Below are positions 1 to 7,714 of a stretch of 64,000 bases of DNA, one piece after another; the first letter of the stretch is position 1; each line of letters starts with the position of its first letter. The notes under the pieces were generated by a model, which made no database searches, was not told the DNA's origin, and was given only the letters and a program-made list of their open reading frames with translations. The position numbers were made by a program, and so were the translations under genes. Source of the stretch: Rhodobacteraceae bacterium XHP0102 (lineage in GTDB: Bacteria > Pseudomonadota > Alphaproteobacteria > Rhodobacterales > Rhodobacteraceae). The DNA lies in NCBI GenBank assembly GCA_025751475.1, contig JAOWLD010000003.1:124001-188000 (forward strand). The letters run 5' to 3'.

Positions 1-12
1 TGGAGAAGAAAA

Positions 13-1053
13 ATGTCTCGTGCACTGCCATTTGGCTCAATCGCCGCCATAGCCCTCAGCGCCAGCGCTGCCATGGCGAATGATACATTGCGGGAAGACG
101 CTCAATATTTGTTCGAGCCAATTCCCATGCAGGTTCAAGCCTTGGAGAACAACATTCTGAGCAGCGCGCGGATTGATCTGGGCGCCAAGCTGTTCTTTGA
201 TCCGCGTATGTCACGCTCTGGCCTGTTTTCCTGCCAGACTTGCCACAATGTCGGCATGGGTGGTGTTGACGGGCTGGAGACCTCAATCGGCCATGGATGG
301 CAAAAAGGTCCGCGCAATGCGCCCACCGTATATAATGCGGTCTTCAATATCGCCCAGTTCTGGGATGGTCGCTCCCCCGACCTTGCCGATCAGGCCAAAG
401 GCCCAGTGCAGGCCGGTGTTGAGATGAACAACACACCGATCCGCGTGTTGGAGACCATCAACTCCATGGAGGAATATGTCGCGGCCTTCGAGGCGGCGTT
501 CCCAGGTGAAGAAGATCCTGTGACCTTCGATAATTTCGCGCTGGCCATCGAGGCGTTTGAGACCACGCTGATCACGCCAAACTCGCGCTTTGACCAATAT
601 TTGATGGGTGCGGATAGTTTGAACGAGCAGGAACTTCGTGGTTTGCAGGCCTTCATGGATCAGGGCTGTGCCGCGTGTCACGCAGGCGTCAACTTTGGTG
701 GCGAGGGCTATTTCCCCTTCGGCTTGATCGAACGCCCAGGTGCGGACGTTTTGCCTGAAGGCGACCGTGGCCGTTTCGCCGTCACTGAAACCGTGTCGGA
801 CGATTATGTGTTCCGCGCCGCGCCGCTGCGCAATATTGCGCTGACCGCCCCTTATTTCCACTCGGGCGCGGTTTGGGAATTGGAAGAAGCGGTTGCCGTG
901 ATGGGCGTGTCTCAGCTGGGTGCGGAATTGTCGGATGAGGATGTCGCGGACATCACCGCCTTCTTGCACACGTTGACGGGTGAAATCCCCGAAGTGGAGC
1001 ATCCCATCTTGCCAACACGCACGGCAGCAACGCCGCTGCCAGAAGAGATGTAA
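13..1053 (+). CDS. di-haem cytochrome c peroxidase (MauG/CcpA family)
   Basis: Periplasmic protein of 346 residues that, by family, reduces hydrogen peroxide using electrons from small c-type cytochromes. A signal peptide ends near AMA at residues 20-22. Two haem-attachment motifs are visible: CQTCH at 74-78 and CAACH at 219-223, the spacing expected for the two-domain bacterial peroxidases. The start is the ATG preceded by GGAG seven bases upstream. The gene ends at a strong hairpin shared with the convergent regulator. MauG-like enzymes with other substrates share this architecture, so the exact electron donor and substrate are open. Confidence 0.9.
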   Translation: MSRALPFGSIAAIALSASAAMANDTLREDAQYLFEPIPMQVQALENNILSSARIDLGAKLFFDPRMSRSGLFSCQTCHNVGMGGVDGLETSIGHGWQKGPRNAPTVYNAVFNIAQFWDGRSPDLADQAKGPVQAGVEMNNTPIRVLETINSMEEYVAAFEAAFPGEEDPVTFDNFALAIEAFETTLITPNSRFDQYLMGADSLNEQELRGLQAFMDQGCAACHAGVNFGGEGYFPFGLIERPGADVLPEGDRGRFAVTETVSDDYVFRAAPLRNIALTAPYFHSGAVWELEEAVAVMGVSQLGAELSDEDVADITAFLHTLTGEIPEVEHPILPTRTAATPLPEEM

Positions 1054-1084
1054 GCCAGTTTCCTCCCTTCCTATGGCTTATAAT

Positions 1085-1122
1085 GGGCTGCGCGATTTCG
1101 GTTGCGCAGCCCAAAATTTTTT
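1085..1122. terminator. hairpin terminator between convergent genes
   Basis: Perfect 9-bp stem GGGCTGCGC (1085-1093) with GCGCAGCCC (1104-1112), ten-base loop, then AAAATTTTTT. It stands just after the peroxidase stop and just before the regulator stop, so it probably terminates the plus-strand transcript; the U-run faces that direction. Confidence 0.8.
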
Positions 1123-1134
1123 GGGGAAGCGGGG

Positions 1135-1686
1135 CTAGAGGCCGCGTTTCATAATCCGTTGAAGCGTGCGCCGATGCATCCCGACTTGCCGCGCTGTTTC
1201 AGACATATTCCCATTACAAGCTTCAAAAACGGCATGGATATGTTGCCATCTCACCTCATTGGGGCTGAGGGGCGCCTCATCGGCCCATGTCGCGTTGAGC
1301 CGCTCGGGCAGCAGTCCTAAAACCAAGTCATTGATATCGTGCGTCTTGACCAGATAATCGCGCACCCCCGCCTTGGCGGCGGCAACGGCCGTTTCCAGCG
1401 ATCCATTGCGTGTCCAGATCACAATATGCGCCTTGCGTGCAAAGTCACGGATATCGGGCAAAAGAGAAAGCCCGTTGGCATCGGGCAGCTTGATGTCCAA
1501 AACAACGAAATCGGGGGAAGAACCGCGCAGGTAGGATAGCGCCTCCTCGGCGGTTTCAACACAGGTCACAACAAAACCCAATTGCCGTAAGCCAGCCGTG
1601 GTGCTGCCAGAAACAGCGTCCTCCGCATCAATGAGCAACAGGCTTCGCCCTTGTCCCACTGTTCTGTGATCTGTACTTTCGAACAT
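1135..1686 (-). CDS. RegA/PrrA/ActR-type response regulator (orphan)
   Basis: A 183-residue two-component regulator, the same length as RegA/PrrA, the redox regulators of Rhodobacterales. The receiver domain covers about residues 12-125, with an acidic pocket at D20/E22/D23, phosphoacceptor D64 in VVLDIKLPD, T92 and K114. The C-terminal Fis-type helix-turn-helix has the hallmark ending SETARQVGMHRRTLQRI at 162-178. The start is the ATG of MFEST; an open frame continues upstream without homology. No RegB/PrrB kinase or SenC lies next to it, unlike the usual reg/prr locus. The receiver differs from classical RegA (WTRNGS in place of the usual LTGYGS), so it may be a paralogue rather than the main RegA. 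Confidence 0.85.
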   Translation of the reverse strand: MFESTDHRTVGQGRSLLLIDAEDAVSGSTTAGLRQLGFVVTCVETAEEALSYLRGSSPDFVVLDIKLPDANGLSLLPDIRDFARKAHIVIWTRNGSLETAVAAAKAGVRDYLVKTHDINDLVLGLLPERLNATWADEAPLSPNEVRWQHIHAVFEACNGNMSETARQVGMHRRTLQRIMKRGL

Positions 1687-2006
1687 CGCAATCACATTAC
1701 ATTCTTTTATACGAATGTATACAATTAAACTTGCAGTTGCAATGAACTTTGTCGCACACCCGATTGGGTCAGGATTTGTCACAGAGGCTGCTGTGCAATC
1801 CATATTCCTGGATAGAGGTGTGCAATATTTTTGCACAATATTCGTAATGTTACAGAATACATATATTCAAGATTAAAATTATTCTTTAAAATCAATCCTC
1901 ATTGGGCCAATGTATCACGTTGGCGTGATTGGCAAATCCGAATTTGGTCGCGGTTGCGTATCCCTTACATGCACAAAGCATACATAACATTTAGGGAAGA
2001 AACCAA
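1687..2006. promoter_or_regulatory. divergent intergenic region with small inverted repeat
   Basis: AT-rich 320-base gap between the regulator and the fasciclin gene, which are transcribed away from each other, so it should hold both promoters. ATCACG-ttgg-CGTGAT at 1914-1929 is a perfect six-base inverted repeat about 80 bases before the fasciclin start and could be an operator. No gene of convincing coding character is seen. Confidence 0.4.
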
Positions 2007-2522
2007 ATGACCAATATCCGTACACTTGCCGCAGCCGCGGTCACCGCCATCACACTCGGCACCGCGGCAAGCGCGGCTGATATCGTTGAAATCGCATCGG
2101 GCGATGAGCGTTTCTCGACTCTTGTGGCCGCTGTAAGCGCCGCAGGCCTCGTTGAGACCTTGCAAGGCCCTGGCCCGTTCACGGTCTTTGCGCCTGTGAA
2201 TGATGCTTTTGCTGCTTTGCCCGCTGGCACCGTGGAAACATTGTTGTTGCCAGAGAACAAAGGCCAGTTGACCGATATCCTGCTGTACCACGTTGATGAT
2301 CGCAACCTGACCGCTGAGATGATCCCGCACGGCTCGAATTTCTTCAAACCAATTTTGGCCTCCGAGCGGTTGTGCATCACACGAGACGCATCTGGCGTGA
2401 CCATTGCCGATGGCACGGGTGATGTTGCCAATGTGATTATCGCGAATATCGAGGCTGACAATGGCGTGATCCATGTGATCGACAAGGTTCTGTTGCCTGG
2501 CACACGCCCTGCGTGCCACTAA
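2007..2522 (+). CDS. secreted fasciclin (FAS1) domain protein
   Basis: A 171-residue exported protein with a signal peptide ending at SAA-AD (about residue 24) and one FAS1 domain. The H1 box is seen as GPGPFTVFAPVNDAF near residues 50-64 and the H2-type segment as NGVIHVIDKVLLP near 152-164. FAS1 domains mediate adhesion or protein-protein contact outside the membrane; single-domain versions are common in alphaproteobacteria and their partner is usually unknown. A clear SD is AGGGAAG upstream of the ATG. It stands alone, closed by a strong terminator. Confidence 0.88.
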   Translation: MTNIRTLAAAAVTAITLGTAASAADIVEIASGDERFSTLVAAVSAAGLVETLQGPGPFTVFAPVNDAFAALPAGTVETLLLPENKGQLTDILLYHVDDRNLTAEMIPHGSNFFKPILASERLCITRDASGVTIADGTGDVANVIIANIEADNGVIHVIDKVLLPGTRPACH

Positions 2523-2541
2523 GCCACACGACACTATGCAA

Positions 2542-2570
2542 AAAGGCCCCAAGCCAAGCTTGGGGCCTTT
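2542..2570 (+). terminator. rho-independent terminator after FAS1 gene
   Basis: Perfect 13-bp stem AAAGGCCCCAAGC / GCTTGGGGCCTTT with a three-base loop (caa), 20 bases after the fasciclin stop. Confidence 0.85.
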
Positions 2571-2610
2571 ACCGTTTCGGCCTTTGTGCAGCGTGTATCG
2601 CACCCATTCT

Positions 2611-2829
2611 TCAAATGCGCGGACTTAAGATATCCTTTGGTGCGCGACCTGGGCTGGAGCGATAGGCGGGCAGGCGCCAGCCGTATTTCAAAGTGCCGCC
2701 TCCAATCCCTGTTGCGGCGGCCAAGAACAGAAATCCGATGATATCCAATTGTTTGCGCGATGCCGCCAATGCGCCCGTTGCGGCGAAGAGGGCAACACCC
2801 AAGTAATCAAGGCCTTCGAGCGGGGTCAT
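2611..2829 (-). pseudogene. truncated TRIC/UPF0126 membrane protein remnant
   Basis: The first 50 or so residues match the N-terminus of the trimeric intracellular cation channel (TRIC, UPF0126, YadS/YicG) family: a first membrane helix (LGVALFAATGALAAS), the KQLD loop, a second helix and the GIGGGTL motif. Intact members run to about 200 residues and continue with RDLLLG and further helices. Here the frame turns into unrelated residues (YGWRLPAYRSS...) and stops at residue 72. The rest of the gene is not found in the 90 bases before the fasciclin terminator, so the 3' part appears deleted. It could still be translated as a two-helix peptide, but the family function should be lost. Confidence 0.65.
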
Positions 2830-2985
2830 AGTAGTCTATCTTTGGCTGTGGGGGCAGGTATCTGCCGATGATGGCGCAAGGGTGACCCATTGCGCGGTAA
2901 TCATCAATATATGATCTCCAGGTCGGGGGCACGGACCCGCAGCAGGGCCTAAGGCCAAGCGCACGCCCGTCCCATATTCTGGCGC

Positions 2986-3366
2986 TTAGGCCTTTTGATC
3001 GAGCGCATATGCGCCCGCGCCATGCGCAAAGAACATCAAAAACGCGCCCGCGATGGAGAAGTTCTTGAGGAAATGGATCATCTGCGCCTGATCTGCCAAG
3101 TCATTGTGATACAGCGCGGCTGTCACAATGCAAAATGCAGCACCTGCCAGTGCGACCGGGCGCAATTTGAAGCCCACCAAAACCGACAGACCCACAGCGA
3201 TTTCAAAGATAATCGCAGGCCAAGCCAAGAACGCGGGCAAGCCGCCCATGGTGATATATCCACCAAACCCTTGCACATCGCCGATCTTGCCCAGACCCGC
3301 CATCAGAAAAAAACCACCGATGAATACACGCGCCACCAAAGGCGCAAATTTTTCGAATTGTTGCAT
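2986..3366 (-). CDS. DoxX family membrane protein
   Basis: A 126-residue protein with four hydrophobic helices, the DoxX fold (VARVFIGGFFLMAGLGKIGD at the first helix, FEIAVGLSVLVGFK in the second half). DoxX-family proteins are small inner-membrane proteins, some linked to thiol or redox stress; the specific role is unknown. The start chosen is the ATG with AGGA five bases upstream (GACAGGACG-ATG); a longer frame upstream lacks homology. The stop is inside an inverted repeat (GGCCTAAG at 2946-2953 with CTTAGGCC at 2985-2992) that may end the transcript. Confidence 0.8.
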   Translation of the reverse strand: MQQFEKFAPLVARVFIGGFFLMAGLGKIGDVQGFGGYITMGGLPAFLAWPAIIFEIAVGLSVLVGFKLRPVALAGAAFCIVTAALYHNDLADQAQMIHFLKNFSIAGAFLMFFAHGAGAYALDQKA

Positions 3367-3501
3367 CGTCCTGTCATCCTTTTGCATCTGCCAAAAGCGG
3401 CTGTGGCGGGTGATACACACAGCACGCCGTGGCGTTACATTCCAAAAGAACGGACCAGCGATGTGCGAAAATGCACAGACATTTGGGTTTACAGCCTGCG
3501 T

Positions 3502-4293
3502 TTACGGGCGCTGCAGCAAGCGTGTCGCGCTGACCAGTGCAAAGCAGATTGCCGCAACGCATACGATGGACGGGCCTGCGGGCGTGTCCAGTATCAGCGC
3601 CCCTTGAAGCCCCAAGATCACCGAAAGCGCGCCAATACCCGTTGCAATAACCGCCATGCCTTCGGGGGTTTTGGCAAAGGGTCGTGCCGCGGCGGCAGGA
3701 ATGATCAAAAGTGCCGAGATCAGCAAAATGCCAACAACCTTGATCGCCACGGCCACCGTGATTGCAAGGCACAGGGTCAGGACCAGCTGCTCGCGCTTGG
3801 GGTTGATCCCGCTGGCATAGGCAAGGTCATCGTTCAATGTGGCGGTTAACAGGGGGGACCAGCGCCATGCGATCAGTGCCGCGACAAGACCACCCCCGCC
3901 CCAAATCACGGCCAAATCCATGCGCGAGACAGCGAGGATGTCGCCAAAGAGATAGGCCATCAAATCCAACCGAACCCCTGCAAGGAAAGACACCGCCACC
4001 AATCCAAAGGCCAAAGCAGAATGCGCCAGAACCCCCAAGAGCGTGTCCATCGCATAGCCCCGCTGGCTGAGACCTGATACGATCAGCGCCATTGCCAAAG
4101 CGACTGCCAACGCGCCTGCGAAGACCGAAATTTCCAACGCCAGTGCAAGCGCCACACCCAATATGGCCGCATGGGCCGTGGCATCGCCAAAATAGGCCAT
4201 GCGCCGCCACACAACGAAACTGCCCAAAGGGGCGGCGGCAATGGCAACGCCCAGACCTGCAACCGTGGCGCGGGTCATGAAATCATCAAACAT
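3502..4293 (-). CDS. znuB: zinc ABC transporter permease ZnuB
   Basis: Integral membrane subunit (263 residues, about eight helices, ABC-3 family) of the high-affinity zinc importer. The family signature region around FGDATAHAAILGVAL near residues 35-49 is present and the length is normal. Its ATG directly abuts the znuC stop codon, so the two are translationally coupled. The order zur-znuC-znuB is divergent from znuA, the usual alphaproteobacterial arrangement. Expression should follow Zur through the operator upstream of zur. Confidence 0.93.
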   Translation of the reverse strand: MFDDFMTRATVAGLGVAIAAAPLGSFVVWRRMAYFGDATAHAAILGVALALALEISVFAGALAVALAMALIVSGLSQRGYAMDTLLGVLAHSALAFGLVAVSFLAGVRLDLMAYLFGDILAVSRMDLAVIWGGGGLVAALIAWRWSPLLTATLNDDLAYASGINPKREQLVLTLCLAITVAVAIKVVGILLISALLIIPAAAARPFAKTPEGMAVIATGIGALSVILGLQGALILDTPAGPSIVCVAAICFALVSATRLLQRP

Positions 4294-5076
4294 CTACAGC
4301 CCTGCCTCTTCCTTTTGCGCAATGGGGTGGCCATGTGCATGGTGGTGATCATGGGGGCTGTGCGTGTGAGAATGGCTGTGATCATGTTCATGCCGATACA
4401 GCGCCAAAGCGCCTTGCGTGCCTGTGCCGAAAAGGGCGCGATATTCGGGCGCGGAGGAGACGTGTTCGGGTGTGCCATGACAACAGACATGGCCGTTGAG
4501 GCAGATCACCCGATCCGAGGCGGCCATAACCACGTGTAATTCATGCGAGATCATCAACACCGCGCAGCCCGTATCCCGGCGCAGGGTATCAATGAGTTGG
4601 TAAAATTCCGCAGCACCGGGTTGGTCGAGGCCTGCGGTCGGTTCATCCAGCAGCAGGATATTGGGCTGCACGATCAAGGCCCGTGCCAAAAGCACCCGCT
4701 GCAATTGCCCGCCGGAAAGGTCGGAAATCTGGCTCTTTGCAAGGGCGGTTGTCTTGGTTCGCACAAGGGCCTCTTGCAACTGTGGCTTTGGTGCGGATTT
4801 GGGCAGGTTCAAAAACCGCTCCACGGTCAGGGGCAAAGTGGGTGCGATATGCAGCCGTTGCGGCACATAGCCAAGGCGCAGATGTGCGGCACGGGTCAGC
4901 GTGCCCGCATAGGGCGCAACAGCCCCCACAATGGCCCGCAGCAGCGTGGTTTTCCCCGATCCATTCGGCCCGACAATCGTGACAATCTCGCCGCGTTCAA
5001 CCGACAGCGAGACATCGTGCAAAACCTCATGAGCGCCATAACGGACGCAGAGGTGATCAACGGAAAGAAGCGTCAT
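4294..5076 (-). CDS. znuC: zinc ABC transporter ATP-binding protein ZnuC
   Basis: ATPase of the zinc importer, 260 residues. Walker A GPNGSGKTT is near residues 35-43, the signature SGGQ near 126 and Walker B ILLLDEPTAGLD near 145-156; the switch H is in SHELH. The C-terminus carries a histidine-rich tail (HEHDHSHSHTHSPHDHHH) typical of some ZnuC proteins and likely to bind zinc. The ATG overlaps the zur stop by four bases (ATGA), which fixes the start; the open frame upstream is antisense noise over zur. Confidence 0.94.
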   Translation of the reverse strand: MTLLSVDHLCVRYGAHEVLHDVSLSVERGEIVTIVGPNGSGKTTLLRAIVGAVAPYAGTLTRAAHLRLGYVPQRLHIAPTLPLTVERFLNLPKSAPKPQLQEALVRTKTTALAKSQISDLSGGQLQRVLLARALIVQPNILLLDEPTAGLDQPGAAEFYQLIDTLRRDTGCAVLMISHELHVVMAASDRVICLNGHVCCHGTPEHVSSAPEYRALFGTGTQGALALYRHEHDHSHSHTHSPHDHHHAHGHPIAQKEEAGL

Positions 5077-5606
5077 GATTGTCCCGCCTGATCCCCATTT
5101 TCCGCACAGGCGGGGCAGATACCTTCGGCCTCGATCAGGGTGCGTTCGATCTGAAACCCACTGGTTTCTGCGGCTTGTTCCAAGCGGTTCACGCCCAAAT
5201 CGCCTTGCGCCTCCGCGACCGTTTCGCAATTGCGACAAATGAGAAACGCGGGGGAATGATCTGTGCCGGGGTGGGTGCAGGCGATAAAGGCGTTCAGCCG
5301 TTCAATCTTATGCGCAAAACCATGTGCGACCAGAAAATCCAAGGCGCGATAGACCACAGGCGGCTGCGAGCCGTAGCCCGCCGCATTGAGCCAATCCAGC
5401 AATTCATATGCCCCCACCGCGCGGTGTTCGCGCAACAGCAATTCCAGCGTGGCGCGGCGCACGGGTGTAAATCGCAGCCCCTCGGCGGCACAATGCGCCT
5501 CGGCCTGTGCCAAAGCATGGGTGGCGCAATGGGCATGGTCATGCGCAGCAAAGCCGACCAATTCGGCGCCGTGGTGGTTCGTAGGCTTTGCGTCTTGACT
5601 TGTCAT
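5073..5606 (-). CDS. zur: zinc uptake regulator Zur (Fur family)
   Basis: Transcriptional repressor that binds DNA when loaded with zinc. The winged helix includes RFTPVRRATLELL and PPVVYRALDFLVAHG; the dimerisation half has two zinc-binding cysteine pairs, CRNC and CPAC, and the family HxH-type region (CTHPGTDHS). Histidines cluster near the N-terminus (HDHAHC). The start given is the second ATG (177 residues); a first in-frame ATG at 5621 would add five residues but puts the left operator arm inside the coding region. Neither ATG has a good SD. It heads the zur-znuC-znuB operon and faces znuA. Confidence 0.9.
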   Translation of the reverse strand: MTSQDAKPTNHHGAELVGFAAHDHAHCATHALAQAEAHCAAEGLRFTPVRRATLELLLREHRAVGAYELLDWLNAAGYGSQPPVVYRALDFLVAHGFAHKIERLNAFIACTHPGTDHSPAFLICRNCETVAEAQGDLGVNRLEQAAETSGFQIERTLIEAEGICPACAENGDQAGQS

Positions 5607-5610
5607 GATA

Positions 5611-5644
5611 TTACATTTCATGTATCGCGGCGTGAAATGTTATA
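5611..5644. promoter_or_regulatory. candidate Zur operator between zur and znuA
   Basis: TTACATTTCA (5611-5620) faces TGAAATGTTATA (5633-5644). The core ACATTTCA / TGAAATGT is a perfect inverted repeat, and each arm reads outward as TGAAATGTNAT, resembling half of the AT-rich GAAATGTTATA-type Zur boxes of alphaproteobacteria. Its position between the divergent znuA and zur-znuCB genes is what a shared zinc-responsive operator would need. The assignment rests on position and resemblance only. Confidence 0.6.
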
Positions 5645-5663
5645 CTGTCACAAGGATTGGCTC

Positions 5664-6824
5664 ATGTCTAGAAACATCCTCTCTCTGTCTGTCATCTCTC
5701 TGGGAATTGGCAGCGCGGCTTTTGCAGATGCGCCAAAGGTTGCGGTTGATATCGCACCTGTTCACGCGCTGGTCGCGCGCGTGATGGAGGGTGTAGGTGC
5801 GCCTGATTTGATTATCCCCGCAGGCGCGTCACCGCACAGCTATGCGTTGCGCCCGTCTGAGGCAGCAGCGATTGAGGGGTCTGATCTGGTCTTTTGGGTG
5901 GGTGAAGATCTGACACCTTGGTTAGAGGATGCGCTTGAAACTCTGGCACAGAATGCGGCGGTTATTTCTTTGGGCCAGTCTGACGGAACCACGCGACTGC
6001 CCTTCCGCGAGGGTGCGCTTTTTGAGGCGCATGACCACGACCACGAAGAGCATGGCCACGAAGACCACGGCCACGAGGAGCATGGCCACGAAGACCACGG
6101 CCACGAGGAGCATGGCCACGAAGACCACGGCCATGAGAAGCATGGCCACGAAGACCACGGCCACGAGGAGCATGGCCACGAAGACCACGGCCATGAGAAG
6201 CATGGCCACGAAGACCACGGCCATGAGGAGCATGGCCATGATGACCATGACCACGCTGACCACGACCACGGGCATGAAGACCATGATGACCATGCTGGCC
6301 ACGCGCATGGGGATTTTGACCCGCATTTGTGGCTCTCGCCCTATAATGCGCAAAACTGGTTGTCGGTGATTGCGGCACAGCTTTCCGCAAGCGATCCCGA
6401 TCATGCGGGCATCTATGCGGCCAATGCCCGTGATGCTGTGGCCGAGATGGATCAGCTGATTTCTGATATTGAGCAAGCCCTTGCACCCGTTCGCGGTGGG
6501 CGGTTTGTGGCCTTCCATGACGCCTATCAGTATTTTGAAACGGCCTTTGATATGCCCGCATCTGGCGCGATTTCGCTGGGCGATGCGGCGGACCCAAGCC
6601 CCGCGCGGATCTCAGAAATTCAGGAGCGTGTGCGCCGTGAAGAGATTACCTGCGTCCTGTCTGAGCCGCAATTTGATCCAAGCCTCGTTGCCACCGTGAT
6701 GGACGGGGCCGCGGCGAAAACGGCGGTGATTGATCCGCTTGGGGCTGATTTGAACATCGGCCCCGCTCTATACGGTCAGATGATGCGCAACCTGACCGCG
6801 GCATTGGTGGCGTGTCTGTCCTAG
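5664..6824 (+). CDS. znuA: zinc ABC transporter substrate-binding protein ZnuA
   Basis: Periplasmic zinc-binding protein (cluster A-I), 386 residues with a signal peptide ending near AFA-DA (residue 18). Metal-ligand regions are visible: the first His in [23 protein letters not shown] after the loop, and FHDAYQYFE. Between them lies an exceptionally long His/Asp/Glu-rich loop, about residues 124-215, built from a tandem DNA repeat; usual ZnuA loops are far shorter. The start has AAGGA seven bases upstream; an open frame runs 195 codons further upstream but is antisense to zur. Divergent from zur-znuCB. Confidence 0.95.
   Translation: MSRNILSLSVISLGIGSAAFADAPKVAVDIAPVHALVARVMEGVGAPDLIIPAGASPHSYALRPSEAAAIEGSDLVFWVGEDLTPWLEDALETLAQNAAVISLGQSDGTTRLPFREGALFEAHDHDHEEHGHEDHGHEEHGHEDHGHEEHGHEDHGHEKHGHEDHGHEEHGHEDHGHEKHGHEDHGHEEHGHDDHDHADHDHGHEDHDDHAGHAHGDFDPHLWLSPYNAQNWLSVIAAQLSASDPDHAGIYAANARDAVAEMDQLISDIEQALAPVRGGRFVAFHDAYQYFETAFDMPASGAISLGDAADPSPARISEIQERVRREEITCVLSEPQFDPSLVATVMDGAAAKTAVIDPLGADLNIGPALYGQMMRNLTAALVACLS
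6051..6230 (+). repeat. 30-bp tandem repeat in znuA (six full copies)
   Basis: Unit of 30 bases beginning CATGGCCACGAAGACCACGG, repeated at 6051, 6081, 6111, 6141, 6171 and 6201, with a degenerate seventh from 6231. Each unit encodes [10 protein letters not shown] or the variant [10 protein letters not shown]. Only a few third-position or Glu/Lys changes separate copies, so the array is young and likely to vary in copy number by slippage. Because the unit is a multiple of three, gains or losses keep the frame. Confidence 0.95.
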
Positions 6825-6844
6825 CACGCGCCCAGCTTATAGGT

Positions 6845-6887
6845 GCGTAGGGGCGCGGACAGGGATATCCGCAGTGCGCCCCTACGC
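6845..6887. repeat. long inverted repeat between convergent genes
   Basis: Perfect 12-bp arms GCGTAGGGGCGC (6845-6856) and GCGCCCCTACGC (6876-6887) around a 19-base loop in which GGA/TCC can extend the pairing. It sits between znuA and the convergent GcvT-like pseudogene. No T-run follows on either side, so it may be a factor-independent stop of poor form, an mRNA-stabilising hairpin or a small repeat element. Confidence 0.6.
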
Positions 6888-6894
6888 CTGTCCC

Positions 6895-7584
6895 TTAGGC
6901 CGAGACGGATGTTGTCGCCGTTCCCGCAGCGATGGATTTGCGCGGGTCAAAGAAGGGTTTTTCCACCACGCGGGCCTTGCGCGGGCCTTCTTGGGTGGTG
7001 ACATCCAGAACCGTGCCCAGATCGCTTGCTGCCAGATCGACCATGGCCAGTGCGATATTGGCTTTGAGGCGGGGCGAATAGACGGCCGAGGTGACCTTGC
7101 CGATGGTTTCACCCGCGCGCGCCAGCGACCAGAAACGGGTGTTTGGGCCATCCAAAGGTGGACCGTCCAAAATCACCCCGACTTGACGGCGGGTGATGCC
7201 ATTGTCGCGGATGCGTTGCAGCGCGAATTTACCAATGAATGCGGCATCCATGTCCAGATCAACCAGACGTTCAAGGCCCAGTTCAAACGGGTTGGTGTGG
7301 ATATCTGCATCCGCATGATAAGAGAGCATCCCTCCCTCGATGCGGCGGATGGTGGAGGTGTGGCCAGGTTTAAGCCCCATGGGCAGACCTGTGGCCATGA
7401 TCCGTTCCCACAGTGCATCGCCATATTCACTGTCGCGCAGATAGATTTCATAGCCCAGTTCGCTGGACCATCCCGTGCGCGACACAATCAATGGGATGCC
7501 ATCCAACTCCATTTCGCGGAACCAGTAATAGCGCAAATCCAGGGTCTCATCACCAAACAGGGCTTGCATGATCGCGCACGCGGC
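6895..7584 (-). pseudogene. N-terminally deleted DmdA/GcvT-like aminomethyltransferase
   Basis: The readable part (about 229 residues) matches the C-terminal two thirds of the GcvT/DmdA family, whose members transfer a methyl or aminomethyl group to tetrahydrofolate. Visible features are LDLRYYWFREMELDGIPLIVSRTGW, an ERIM...GHTSTIRRIEGGMLSYHAD stretch and the barrel end ALAMVDLAASDLGTVLDV. The usual first 150 or so residues, with part of the folate site, are missing. Similarity starts near position 7584, and the next 130 bases towards the EamA gene show no family match in any frame. The long upstream open frame is therefore not a real N-terminus. Whether the original enzyme acted on dimethylsulfoniopropionate cannot be decided. 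Confidence 0.65.
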
Positions 7585-7714
7585 TTGATCCTCTTTCTGA
7601 CATCGTCCCTCAAAGGATGTCGGGCCTTGGCCGTGTTTGCGGCGATGCTTGCGACATCTTCCGCGCCTTTGGCGGCACGCTGCATGGTTGCGCGGCCCTG
7701 GGGGTGAGGGGCGG

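Noticed and set aside
283-1002. 239-codon open frame antisense to the cytochrome c peroxidase
   Set aside because: No recognisable domain; it mirrors a well-supported gene with two haem motifs.
3827-4210. Cys/Gly-rich alternative frame within znuB
   Set aside because: Same-strand shadow of a clear ZnuB membrane protein; no independent support.
5079-5663. 195 extra in-frame codons ahead of znuA
   Set aside because: The stretch is antisense to zur and has no ZnuA similarity. The signal peptide and SD place the start at 5664.
6051-6230. Regular repeats that might suggest a CRISPR array
   Set aside because: Units are contiguous with no spacers and encode a His-rich loop in frame.
5922-6597. 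Long open frames antisense to the znuA repeat (Val/Met-rich or Arg/Gly/His-rich)
   Set aside because: They exist only because the 30-bp in-frame repeat keeps every frame free of stops; the sense frame is clearly ZnuA.
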